From positions 167,417,501-167,481,500 of the forward strand of contig CM057456.1 in the NCBI GenBank assembly GCA_016271365.2: a DNA stretch of 64,000 nt, written 5' to 3'. The position numbers and the translations under genes were made by a program. The notes beneath the pieces are model-generated. The model was not told the DNA's origin. It did no database searches and saw only the letters and a list, made by a program, of their open reading frames with translations. Positions 45,217 to 56,054 of the stretch are shown here, one piece after another (the stretch's first letter is position 1; every line of letters begins with the position of its first letter). Source of the stretch: Neoceratodus forsteri. Lineage: Eukaryota > Chordata > Ceratodontiformes > Ceratodontidae.

Positions 45217-48200
45217 CTTTGCCTGGAGTTCAGTGGCCAAGCAGCCAGCCACTCCCACTTCCTGAGCTATATAAGCAGTTCCTCTCAGCCTCATTGTGAA
45301 TCATTTCTTCTTTGCAGTCGAAGGCTCTGTTGGTTTATCCTCTGAGCTGGTTGGGCCTCCCTGACTGGCTGGGACCTGTGCCCCCCCTCCACCTTGCTGC
45401 TCCTGCTTGTCTCTGCTGGGCTTCTGTGTTTATTTTCCTGCTTCTAGTTTGTATTTTGCCTCTGGCTGTGTATGCTTAACATAGAAACATAGAATTTGAT
45501 GGCAGATAAGGACCGCTTGGCCCACCCAGTCTGCCCATTTCCCTACCTAATGGATAAGCTGCAGATCCTAGCTAACCAACAGCCTACTTCTTCCAACCTC
45601 CACCCCCTAGAATTGACTTATGTCTGTCCCATGCATTCTTGAATTTCACCAATGTTTTTGACTCCACAACCTCCTCAGGAAGGCTATTCCATGCATCCAC
45701 CACCCTCTCCATGAAAAAATACTTCCTCACATTACCTCTGAGCCTTCCCCCAGCTTCAAATTGTGCCCCCTTGTTCTTGCACATCTCTTTTTCTGAAAGA
45801 TGCTACCCTCTTGGACTTTGTTGATTCCCTTGAGGTATTTGAAAGTTTCAATCATGTCCCCCCTCTCCCTCCTCTCCTCGAGGCTATACATATTAAGTTC
45901 CTTAAGTCTCTCTTTATCTGTCTTCTGGTGCAGATCCTGTACCATTTTAGTTGCCCTCATCTGAATTGCCTCCATCTGTCTATGTCTTTGTGGATATTGG
46001 GTCTCCAGAACTGCACGCAATACTTCAGATGAGGTCTCAGCAGCTGTCTGTACAGAGGGATTACAACTTCCTGTTTTCTACTGGTGATGCCTCTCCCTAT
46101 GCATCCCAGTATCCCCCCAGCCCCCCTTACTGCCCTCTCACATTGCTTGCCCACCTTTAGGTCATCTGATATGACTGCCCCAGGTCCCTTTCCATTTTTG
46201 TTGTTGTTAGTATCTCACCCCCCATGGTGTACTCTTCCCCTGGGTTTTTGTTTCCCAGGTTCATTACTTTGCACTTCTTAGCATTGAATCTAAGCTGCCA
46301 TACATTTGACCATTCCTCCACCCTTGGCAAGTCCCTTCTCATCCTTTCCACCCCACCTTGTGAATCAACTCTGTTGCAGATCTTTGTGTCATCTGCGAAG
46401 AGACATACTTTTCCTTCCAGTCCCTCTGCAATGTCACTTATAAAGACATTAAAGAGGACTGGTCCTAGTACTGAACCCTGCGGTACCCCACTAGTAACCT
46501 CCTTTCTTCAGAGTGGACTCAGTTTACTATTATCCTCTGTGTCCTGTTCTCCAGCCAATTTTTTACCTAGGCTATCATCTTGTGACACACTCCCAGGCTG
46601 GCCAACTTGTATATTAGTCTTTTGTGTGGGACTGTGTAAAATGCCTTGCTAATGTCTAGGTAGGCCATGTCTACAGCCCCTCCCTGATCTACTACTTTGG
46701 TCACCGAGTCAAAGAAATCGATTAGATACGTCTGATATGACCTTCCCACTGTGAATCCATGCTTTCTTGGGTCCTGTGCTCCTTTGGCCTCTAGGCACTC
46801 AACAATTCTTTCCTTCAGAAGTGATTCCATCATTTTCCAAATCACTGAGGTTAAACTAACAGGTTTGTAGTTTCCTGCTTCTGCCCTGCTCCCACTTTTG
46901 TGAAGTGGAATAACATCTGCCCTTCTCCAGTCTTCAGGTACCACCCCATCCTCCTGAGATTTATTAAAGAGGGTAGTCAGTTGTGTCACTAGTTTTACCC
47001 TTAGTTCTTTTAGAATTCTGGGATGAATGCCATCAGGCCCCATTGCTTTGTCTACCTTCAGCTTTATGAGTTCCTTCAGAACCCTTTCTTCTGTGAAAGG
47101 GCTGGTATCAACCTCCATATCCAGCGTGTTTCTATTGTTTGGTTTAGGTACCTCTTCCTCTTTGTTTGTGAATTCTGAGCAAAAGTATTTGTTTAGTATC
47201 TCTGCCTTTCCACAGTCACCCTTTGCCCACCCCCTCCTCTTTATTAAGCCTCAGTATCCCTCCCTTGGTCTTCCTTCACTCTCTGATGTACCTTCCTTCC
47301 TTTTTGGGGGCTTTGTTTCTAAGCTCCTAGCATACAGCTACTCTAGCGCTCATACTGCTTGCTTTCAATTACTCACAAACCTCAAATTACTTGCCCTGCA
47401 CCTGCAAACCTGATCTGTGTGTTTCAGCTCAACTATAGCTGCTCCATGTTGCATACTCAATTACTTTTACCTGACTCAGATTTACTTGAACCTAGCTATA
47501 CAGCTCATTCATGCTTGTTCTAATTACCTCATTGTAGCAGTCTCATTGCACTGCCTGGTGACAGCACTTTCAGAGCATTGTGCCTCCTTTTATTTTGTTT
47601 ATTGCAGTTATGACTCAGTGTACTCAATTGTTTTCACTACTGCACAGGCCTAATTGCTTCCTGCTACTGCTTTGTTTACTCCCATTGTTATTGTACCTTG
47701 TTCTACTCTGAGGTTAGTTAAAGCTCCTGCTGGGGCTATTAAATTAGCTTTTATATCTGCATGTGGTTCTCGTCCCTTCCATTGCTTCCTTGTTTGTCCT
47801 ACGATGGTGACTGGGAGGTGTTTGGGGTGTTGTGGCCAATGTGGCTAATTATTTCCATTCCAAATCCTGTCTTCGCCACCAAAAATCCTCAGAGTTTGTC
47901 ACCTTGATTTGGCTTTGAAATGCCTAGCTGGCTTGCCCCACTATTCAGTGCTGTTTGCCCTATGTTATGCAGACTTATGTGCAGGTCCACTTATTACTAC
48001 TCTGCTTATTGACCTACATGTAGGTCCACACTTGCTTACACAACTGTTGCTCCTTGCTTACTCAAACCATTGCTTCATGCCTACTGCCATCCCCTTGGCT
48101 TCAGCCTCTGGGATTCTGCTGCGCTCAATCTGCATTTGACCTTGCAAGGTCTCAGCACTCAATGCTCATTATGATCTTAGCATGCCGTGCTCATTCAGCT

Positions 48201-49388
48201 CACCAGCTTTTCAGCTCTCAAACAATTCTGGGGCATGCCAGCCATTCTATCTGGTGCAGGGTTCCTGCAGTCGACAGCCTCACTCTGCATTTAGTCCTCA
48301 TCTTGAGCGTGTCCAGCTTTGGATGGGATCCTTCTTACCTAGCCCATAGCTAGGAATGTCCTCACCCCATGCTTGGCTTTAGCTGCATGCTATGTAACAG
48401 CAGCTCCTGGTGTAGAATTTAAGACTAGCAGTGAAGGGTGGTTATGATGATCTTCATTTGGACTTGTGTTCCACTATAACGGTTAGCCATTGACTTCAGT
48501 GGTTTCCCTAGCAAGGCACCTTCACTACATTCTCCCTACTACTGCCTCTGGTTCACCTGGTTTGAGTTTAGGGCAGGTAGGTCAGGTGAGTGCCTCAGCA
48601 GTCGCTGCTCTCCTCCTGCACCTTGGTCAGATATATTGTTGCAGTTTTCTCGCAACCTTCCATGGCATTCCTGGTAGAGGGTTTGAGTGAGAGCCTTTCT
48701 ACAAATTGGAATATTTTCCACCTCCCTTAAATTGTTTTTTCCAAATTGCAGCTGCTGAGCTCTCACTAAATAAACTATTCCAAACCTGGAGGGAAGGAGA
48801 CCTAGGCTTTGGATCCCCAGAGATTTCCTTCTCATAGGGTTTTTTTCCTCTCCTCCATTGCCTTGAGTCATAACACTTAGTAAGCATAGTTGTTTCCCCT
48901 AGTTTCTTTAGGTAGGTTCCACTGTTGGAAGGAGGTGGAGGATGTCCTGCCATTCTCTCTCTCTTAGGGATCCCCTAATCTCAACGCAAACCATCAGTAT
49001 CATGCTACGCAAATCCTGGCAGTCATTAAGTTATCCAACTGAGCATCTCATTGCATTATCAAAACTGCCTATGCTTCTTTACTTCTATGTTACAGTTACT
49101 GCTCCTATGTCACAGTTACTGCTTGCTCATATGCTTTGTGTTGCCCCCTTCTTTGGGGATGATTATACATTTCTTTTGGGGATTCCTAAGGTAGCTTTAT
49201 TCACAGGAATCATCCTGTGACACCTGTAGGGGTGGAACCCTCTCCGAGGGTTCCTTGCCTTTCGTAATCTGACAGGGTGGTAATACCTTTGGAATAGGGA
49301 GTGCGAATGGCCAAAACCAAACTAACACAGTTGCACAAGCATAACACTACACTGGCTGCATAGGTCAGTGAACAAGAACAAGAGCTAA
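45212..49388. mobile_element. Insertion in gag (about 2.3 kb plus a CR1)
   Basis: Gag sequence stops near 45,212 and resumes at 49,389. Apart from the CR1 at 45,478-47,310, the insert has a TATA-like ctatataagc at 45,268 and about 2.1 kb of non-coding DNA. Near the right end are two small perfect hairpins: cacaggaatcatcctgtg (49,202-49,219) and ggaaccctctccgagggttcc (49,234-49,254). A TATA box near one end without coding capacity would fit a solo LTR, but I cannot define TG...CA ends or a target duplication. Confidence 0.45.
45478..47310 (-). mobile_element. CR1 LINE, 5'-truncated, inside the gag insert
   Basis: The 3' end with the GAAACATA tail (acatagaaacatagaa) is at 45,478. On the minus strand from 47,310 down: RYIRE linker, VDKAMGPDGIHPRILKEL, KPVSLTSVIWKMMESLLKE, HGFTVGRSYQTYLIDFFD, MAYLDISKAFYTVPHKRL (AFD changed to AFY), then LFADDTKICNRVD and WQLRFNAKKCKVMNLGNKN. 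Further down are GGILGCIGRGITSRKQEV, LRPHLKYCVQFWRPN and the C-terminal block ending near 45,600. Several frameshifts, the first at about 46,567, separate the blocks. The FADD box is kept. No long target duplication is visible. Confidence 0.8.
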
Positions 49389-49730
49389 CTTCTGGAGGTG
49401 GTAATTATTGAACAGTTTATTAAAGTTTTACCCCAGGATGTACAACTTTGGGTTCGGGAGCATAAGCCTGATTCCGCTGATAAAACTGTCATGTTGGCGG
49501 AAGACTTCTGGCAGCCCGACCATCCAGACCCAAAGGGTTCCAATGGACATCAGCAGCTGAAACCACCAGAAATCTGGTAAGGAACCCTTTTACTTATCAA
49601 CTGTCAAATCCAGCCCCAGTGAAACAAGAGTGGAGTGTAGAGAGAGGGGAGTGAATTTCTGTACCAGAGATTGTTATGGGTGCCAAAAGAAGGGACATTA
49701 TGTAAGAAACTATCCTAATATGAAGAAAGA
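49389..49730 (+). pseudogene. Gag, second half of the SCAN-like domain and zinc knuckle
   Basis: LLEVVIIEQFIKVLPQDVQ followed by LWVREHKPDSADKTVMLAED (49,389-49,520) is very like the second half of a SCAN domain (L.VLEQFL..LP.E.Q.WVRE..P.S...AV.L.ED). It continues the WLQPDNW of 45,200 once the insertion is set aside. After a frame change, CYGCQKKGHYVRNYP (49,672-49,714) is a CX2CX4HX4C nucleocapsid knuckle whose last Cys has become Tyr. Gag would form the particle shell and bind element RNA. Confidence 0.75.
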
Positions 49731-50160
49731 GACAGCTCACCTAGCCTTAGTGAACTGGGGTCACTTTATGGCTACTGTGCAGATTGGATCACAGCAGATG
49801 ATGGGACTGATTGATTCAGGGAGCCACCAGACTCGTGTGCAAGCAGATGTGCCGACTGAGAATAATAAACATCCTGATACAGCAGTCATCTGTGTACATG
49901 GTGATACCCATTGCTACCCTACAGCTACCATACAAATGACTGTTCAAGAAAAGACACATGAGGTAGTAGTGGGACTGGTACCTCTCTTACCCATGCCAGT
50001 TGTTATCGGGCATGACCACTCAGACTTTGCTTCATATTTATATTGTCATGATGCTGTTATAGTTGCCATAACCACCAGAGCTCTAGTGAAGCTGGGACAT
50101 TTACCATCTGTGCTCCATTTTTATGATGATGTTTTTGAGGATCCTGGCAAATACTGTAAA
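49731..50160 (+). pseudogene. Gypsy protease
   Basis: The frame of 49,630-50,376 continues from the knuckle into FMATVQIGSQQMMGLIDSGS, the aspartic-protease active site (D-S-G, in 49,801-49,822). Then VVGLVPLLPMPVVIGHDHSDF matches the end of the retroviral-type protease fold and the G.D motif. The protease cleaves the Gag-Pol precursor. It appears intact over this stretch, but its polyprotein is interrupted on both sides. Confidence 0.65.
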
Positions 50161-51500
50161 ACTAAGGTGGAGGAGAGAAAGCTAAAGAATGACGGGATTG
50201 ATACTCATGCTGGTGTACAGCCAAACTTGGGACACAATTTTAAATGTGATAAGTTGCATGAGCAAAAAGCAAACCCTTCACATAACTCTTTCATCCACAG
50301 GTGGGGAAAAGAGTGGAAGAAAAGGTGCCCCTCAGTTTGTTGTACAACAGGGAATACTGTACAGAGAATACACTAACCCCAGAACTGGAGAGGTAGTAGA
50401 CCAACTAATGGTTCCAGGAAAAATTCCACTCCCAAATCATGTATCTTGTGCATGACATACCTTTAGCAGGCTATCCAGGCAAAAATAATACCCTGAATAA
50501 TATATTACCCAGGTTGTATTAGCCCATTATCCATGAGAACATAGCTAAGTATTGTAAAGCATGTGCTGGGTTTCAGAAGGTAGCTCAGGCAGAAAAAAAG
50601 TACAGAGTATCACTACAACCCATCCCCATAGTGACTAACCCCTTTGACAGGATAGCCATGGATGTAGTGGGCCCCCTGTAAAACAGTTTCAAGGGTAACA
50701 GATTTGTACTGGTCATATGTGATTACACTACCTGCTACCCAGAAGCTACCCCTGTGAGAACTGTCACCACCCCAAGGATAGCAGAGGAGCTATCAAAGGT
50801 ATTTAGCTGCATGGGAATCCCCCAGGAAATACTGATATGGGGAGTAATTTTAATGCACACCTACTAAAAGAGTTGTACCATCTGCTGGCCGTGGAAGCAA
50901 TGCGTACTTCCCCATAACACTTGTAGACTGACAGCCTCGTAGCGAGGTTTAATCAGATGATAGACAGAACTTTGAGGAAATACATAAAAGAAAAGGATAG
51001 AGATTAGGTTAGGTACCTCCCTTATTTACTTTTTGCTTACAGAGAAATCCCTTAAGCATCCATTGGTTTCTCTCCTTTCTCATTACTGTATGGGAGGAAC
51101 CTGAGGGGGCCATTGGATGTGGTTAAAGAACACTGGGAAGAAGGGAAGGAGGTGGGATGTCTTAATGTCGTAGAGTACATGACTCAGTTATAGAAATGCC
51201 TGGTGAGGTATATCAGCTTGGCACACCACAGTTTAGAACAGAAGCAAGACTTGCAGAAAGAAAGATACGACCAGAGTTTGAAGACTAAAACATTTCAGTC
51301 ACGGGACAAAGTGTTATTACTGCTTCCCTCCACAGAGAACAAACTACTCATGAAATGGCAGTGCCTCTTCACCATTTTGAGGCAAATAGGAGCAGTGAAT
51401 TATGAGCTTAGCATGCCAGGAAAGAAACCACCCTAGAAAATGTACCATGTGAATCTCCTTAGGAAATGGCGTGAGAAGCCTAACCCCTCCCTTTATATCC
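50161..51500 (+). pseudogene. Gypsy integrase, placed before RT
   Basis: QFVVQQGILYREYTNPRTGE is the usual lead-in. It is followed by a decayed zinc domain: HD.PLAGYPGKNNT, YWPI and CKAC, with the second His changed to Tyr. The catalytic core has FDRIAMDVVGPL (first Asp), VLVICDYTTCYPEATPVRT and, after a shift near 50,830, TDMGSNFNAHLLKEL (second Asp). YLLFAYREIP and FSPFSLLYGRNLRGPLD lie further on. The C-terminal part has KERYDQSLKTKTFQSRDKVL and YHVNLLRKW, as in Gypsy GPY/F-type ends. At least three stops and one shift disable it. Position between protease and RT defines the Gmr1-like order. Confidence 0.75.
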
Positions 51501-51689
51501 ATCCTGAAGTTAGGGAGTCGGAGCTGCAGGTAGCCTATAAAAGGCTAGAGCAGTCAGGACAGTTGGGGGAGATCCAGATAAACCCTGAAATGGAGCCTCA
51601 GTAACAGAAAGATTTGCAGGGGTATTACAAGAACTTGAGCCCATATTCACAAACATCCCGGGGAGGGCCAAAGGAATTTTGCACACCAT

Positions 51690-52182
51690 AACTGCCTTGC
51701 AAGACAAGTCCATACATCAAAAACACTACAGACTGCCCATGTGGTGAGGGATGAGGCGATTCAGGAAGTCAAAATAAAAATGGAGCAGTTAGGTATAATT
51801 GTGCCCTCAAAGAGTGCATGGTCTTCACCCATGGTCATAGTGGACAAGAAAGAGGGTGGGATACATCTATGTCTAGATTTTAGAAAGCTTGATAATGTGT
51901 CACTATTCGATGGCTATCCAATGCCTCGAATAGATGACATCCTTGACAGGTTTGGCAATGCACAGTATATCTTCACCCTTGACCTTACTAAGGGATATTG
52001 GCAAATCCCCTTGTCACCTGATTCACAAGATACAACAGCATTTAGCACCCCAGTCTATATATACCAGTTTGTCACAGTGCCATTCGGACTACATGGGGGC
52101 CCAGCCACTTTCCAGCATTTTATGGACCACATACTAAGACCACACACTGAATACTGTGCAACTTATTTGGAGGATACGAATA
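51690..52182 (+). pseudogene. Gypsy reverse transcriptase, first part
   Basis: The frame from 51,741 encodes EEIK-like KIKMEQLGIIVPSKSAWSSP, VDKKEGGIHLCLDFRKLDNV, YPMPRIDDILDRFGNAQYIF, TLDLTKGYWQIPL (first catalytic Asp) and VTVPFGLHGGPATFQHFMD. It ends with ATYLEDTN, where YLDDI would be the catalytic strand, so the first Asp of the pair is Glu. The upstream lead-in HTITALQDKSIHQKHYRLP at 51,680-51,735 is in another frame. Immediately after the box a CR1 interrupts the gene; RT resumes at 55,011. Confidence 0.8.
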
Positions 52183-55010
52183 TACGAACATACAAGACTG
52201 CCAGAAGATACATGCAATTCAGTCTATCTAGTCTGCTCCAGTGTGCAGCACTTCAGTCCATTAGACTGCAGCTGCCTCCTCCCTCATATGCCCTCCCCAT
52301 CTTGCACCCCCTCCCAGTTTTTATCCTCCCCTTGAATCTGTCCCACCCCCTCTTCAAGCCCACAACACTCTGCAGCGATACAACTTCCTCTGGCAGAGCG
52401 GTCCACCCTGCCACCACCCTTTCTGTGAAACAGTGCCTCCTCCATTCCCTCTTGAACCTGCCCCCTTCCAACTTCATACAGTGTCCCCCGGTTTCCCTTC
52501 CACCCTTCAGATTGAGCATACACCTGGTGTCTACTCTGTTCAAACCCTTCAGGTACTTCAAGGTCTCAATCATATCCCCTCTCTCTCCCTTATTTCCTCC
52601 AGGGTATAAATATTGAGCTCTCTCAGTCTCTCCTCATATAGTCTGTCCCCCAACCCCAGGATCATTTTTGTTGACCTGCACTGTACCCCCTCCAGTAGTT
52701 TGATGTCCCTTTTCAACTAGGGGCACTGGAATTGTACACAGTACTGTAGGTGCGGTCTCACCAGGGATCTGTACAGGGGCAAGATGACCTCCTCACTCCT
52801 AGAAGTAATCCCCCTTGCTATGCACCCTAGCATCCTGTTTGCCTTCACTGCTGCCTTCCTGCACTAAGCAGAGTGGTTCAACTCCCCGGTTACCAACACT
52901 CCCAGATCCTTCTCCTCCTTGGATTTTGTTAACGTGACACCCTCCAGCCAGTAATTGTGTCCTGGATTCTTGCCTCCTAAATGCATCACTTTGCCCTTCT
53001 TGGCATTGAAACCAAGCTACCAAGTGTGAGACCATTCCTCCAGTTTTGCCAAATCCTCCTGAAATACTTTTGCTCCCTCCCCCCCATCTACCTCAGCACA
53101 AATCTTTGTGTCATCTGTGAAGAGACTGATCTTGCTCTTAATCTCTACTGCAATGTTGGCTATGAAAATGTTAAACAGAACTGGTCCCAGCACCGAGCTC
53201 TGTGGTACACCACTTGTTACTGCCCTGTGTTCAGATGCCTCCCTCCCACTGCTACCTTCTGCTGTCTATCCTGTAGCCAGTTCTTGACCCATCTGACCAG
53301 TTTCTTCCCTGCTCCCAGACTCTTCAACTTGCAGGTCAGCCTACCATGTGGCACCAAGTCAAAGGCCTTGCTGAAATCCGGGTACAGGACATCCACAGCA
53401 TACCCTTGTCCAGTGCCCTCATAACCCAATCATAAAAATCAACTAAGTTCATCTGGAAGGATCTACCTGAGACAAACCCATGTTGCCTGCTGTCCTGGAG
53501 GTTGTTATTCTCAAGAAATTGCACCAGCCTTTTCTTGAGGATTGTCTCCATCAGTTTTCCCACAGTTGCAGTAAGGCTTACCAGTCTGTAGTTCCCCAGT
53601 TCATCGTTGGTCTCACTGTTATGGAGAGGTACCACATGTGCTCCCCTCCAGTCCCTGGGCATGCACCCCGAGTTCAGAGAGGTATTGAACAGGTCCACCA
53701 ATTGCCCTGCCAGTACCTCTACCAACATTCTTAGCACCCTGAGGTGGACTCCGTCTGGGCCAGGTGCCTTGTCCACCTTCAGGAACTTAAGGCCCTTCCT
53801 CACCCTTTCCACCATCATCTCCCATCTGTGGTTGCTTCTCCCCCACCCTCTCCCACCTCGCCATTCCTCTCAGGTATGGTCCCATCCCTCTCCTTGGTGA
53901 AGACTGAACAGAAGTATTCATTAAGTACTTCTGTCTGCTCAGACCCCTTTTCTACCCACCCACTTCCCCTCCTGATCCTAACAATTGGATCCTTACTCTT
54001 CCTCTTCCTCTTCTCTCTGATATATCTAAAGAAATCCTTTTCTCCTCCTTTGATCCGCTGTGCTAACCTACGTTCCCTAGCTGCCTTTGCTACCCTTACC
54101 ACTCTGATCACTTCTCTGGATTTCTTCACATATTCTTCTTTGTCTTCTGCCCTGTTGGATCGCTTGTAGGTCCAAAATGCATTCCTCTTTTCCCTCACCT
54201 TCTCCACTACCTCTCTACTCATCCAACTAGGTTTCTTGGTCCTGGCTTTCTTGCTCTAGCTCTTGATACAAGTTTTAGTGGCTTCAGCCAGTTCTGTCTT
54301 GATGACTGCCCATTTTTGTTCCATGTCCATTTCTGGGTGGATGCTTGCCATATGACTTTCCAGTATGTTTCCCATCCTGCCAAAGTCTACCCTTCTGAAG
54401 TTCAGGACCCCAGTTTTTGTAGTGGCTACTTCCCTACCCAGGTTGATTGAAAACCACATTGTGTGGTGGTCATTGCTTGCCAGAGGTTTCTCCACCTTTA
54501 CATCTCTGATCTGTTCCCCCCATCTTCCAGTACCAGGTCTAGTATATTCCCCTCCCTCATTGGCTCCATTACCCTCTGAGTAAGGAAGTCATCCAGGAAA
54601 GGCTTCCAGGAGGATCTGCTCCCTGGTGCAATTGGTTGCTGGGATGCTCCAATGCACCCCGGTAGTGTAACGTCCCCCACCACCACTGTGCTCCCTTTGC
54701 CACTATGCCTCCTTATCTGCTCCCGCAGTTTCCTGTCAATGTCCTCCCTCTGGACCGGAGGTCTATAAACAACCCCCAGGCAGATCTTGGTCCCTTTCTG
54801 GCTATGTAGTTGCAGCCATATTACTTCCTACCTTCCTTCCTCCCCTTCCTCCCTATTACATCTGATCCCTTTCATTATGTAAATGGCACCCCCCCCACCA
54901 GCCTTCCCTTTATCTGTATCCCTCCAGAAAAGTTTGTACCCTAGGATGGTTAGGTCCCAGCCATGGTGCTTGGTTGCCCATGTCTTAGTAATGGAACCAA
55001 TGTGGTCAAA
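52183..55010 (-). mobile_element. CR1 LINE with CGAACATA-type tail, inserted in RT
   Basis: Minus strand from 55,010: endonuclease FDHIGSITKTWATKHHGWDL and SNDHHTMWF (54,256-54,495), a basic linker RNAFWTYKRSNRAEDKEEYV and FFRYIREKRKRKSKDPIVRI, then FCSVFTKERDG and RT KVDKAPGPDGVHLRVLRML (53,336-53,818). Next are HGFVSGRSFQMNLVDFYDW, LYPDFSKAFDLVPHGRL, VPQSSVLGPVLFN, SLFTDDTKI (FADD changed to FTDD) and the C-terminal blocks to 52,600. The 3' end at 52,183 has acgaatatacgaacatac, a different tail from the GAAACATA group. At 2.8 kb it is the longest CR1 here. Inactive. Confidence 0.8.
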
Positions 55011-55330
55011 TTCAGCACTGACTGGGAATCCCATGTTAGACACTTGTCCCAGGTATTGCAAGCAACAAAGGAGGTAGGTGTGACCATTAACCCTGCTAAG
55101 TGTGCCCTAGCAAAGACCAAGACAAGATAACTAGGGTTCATTTTAGGCAACGGACAAGTTAAGTCTGAGGTAGAGAAGGTTACAGCAGTAGCAAACAGCC
55201 CAATACCTACCACAAAAAAGCACATGAGATCTTTTCTAGGCTAGACTGGTGATTAAAAGAGATTTATTCCTAATTTCTCAGCCATGGCCAGTCCACTGAC
55301 TGATCTCACTAAAAAAGAGGTGTCCAAATA
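55011..55330 (+). pseudogene. Gypsy RT, second part (thumb/connection)
   Basis: The Gypsy frame resumes with DWESHVRHLSQVLQATKEVG and VTINPAKCALAK, the block that follows YxDD in Gypsy RT. GFILGNGQVKSEVEKVTAV then matches the FLGHIV...V....EKV..V segment and TTKKHMRSFLG the K...RSFLGL segment, ending with FIPNFSAMASPLTDLTKK. Joined to the first part only in concept, it shows that the CR1 removed little or nothing. Stops occur at 55,128 and 55,245. Confidence 0.75.
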
Positions 55331-55814
55331 AGGCTCAGTGCACCCCTATTTGTGATGAGGCTTTTAGGAATATCAAGGCCATTCTATGTACAGCTCCTAT
55401 ATTGAAAAACCCTGACTTCAACCAAGTGTTTGAGGTTCAAACTGATGCATAAAAGAATGGTATTGGAGCAGTCTTATCTCAGAAAATAGATGGGGCAGAA
55501 CATCTGATCATGTACAGTATATCAGCAGGAAGCTACATGAGAGGGAGAGAAGATGTGCTACCATAGAGAAAGAATGCTTAGCTCTGAAGTGGGTCATTGA
55601 GTCTTACTTGTGGGTGGCTGATTTTAAGGTTGTAACTGATCATGACCACCTTTGCTGGTTGCACCAAATGAGAGAAAAAAATCTCTGTATGATGCAGAGG
55701 TACTTAGCTCTTCAGCCCGATCGATTTACTGTGTCTCACATGGCAGGGACAAAACATGTAAATGCTGATTTCATATCTCGATGTGGTGCAGGAATTGATA
55801 TCAATGAAATATGA
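55331..55814 (+). pseudogene. Gypsy RNase H
   Basis: VFEVQTDA-stop-KNGIGAVLSQ (about 55,430-55,480) is the first RNase H block. The rest reads RRCATIEKECLALKWVIESY (Glu block), DFKVVTDHDHLCWLHQMREK (Asp block) and MAGTKHVNADFISRCG (final Asp block), ending at the stop at 55,812-55,814. All four acidic positions are present. Two frame changes and a TAA after TDA break it. RNase H removes element RNA during reverse transcription. It is the last domain of the element. Confidence 0.75.
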
Positions 55815-56054
55815 TGGACTTTCCCTAAAAGGAGATAGTGCAGGGAAGGTACCATTAGTCTCTGTTGAGAAATGTGTATATGCCTCAATGTAAAGAATTA
55901 TGATATCCACTATGTTTAAGATGGAATGTTAATCATTAATAGGGACCCTAAGATGGAGCTTCTGAAGATGGAAGGGTGGAAGATCCATCCCCTCCTGGGA
56001 TAGGAAGGTGGTAAGCAGTCTGAGATAACTGCTCCCCTCTTAAGGTGGGGGATA
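55815..56054 (+). promoter_or_regulatory. Untranslated tail with polypurine tract
   Basis: 240 bases without a gene end in aaggtgggggata (56,042-56,054), a purine tract directly before the TG of the right LTR. It would prime plus-strand synthesis. Confidence 0.6.

Noticed and set aside
49202..49254. Two adjacent perfect hairpins considered as a bacterial-type terminator or tRNA-like gene
   Set aside because: No U-run, no cloverleaf, and the context is a eukaryotic repeat; kept only as a landmark of the insert.
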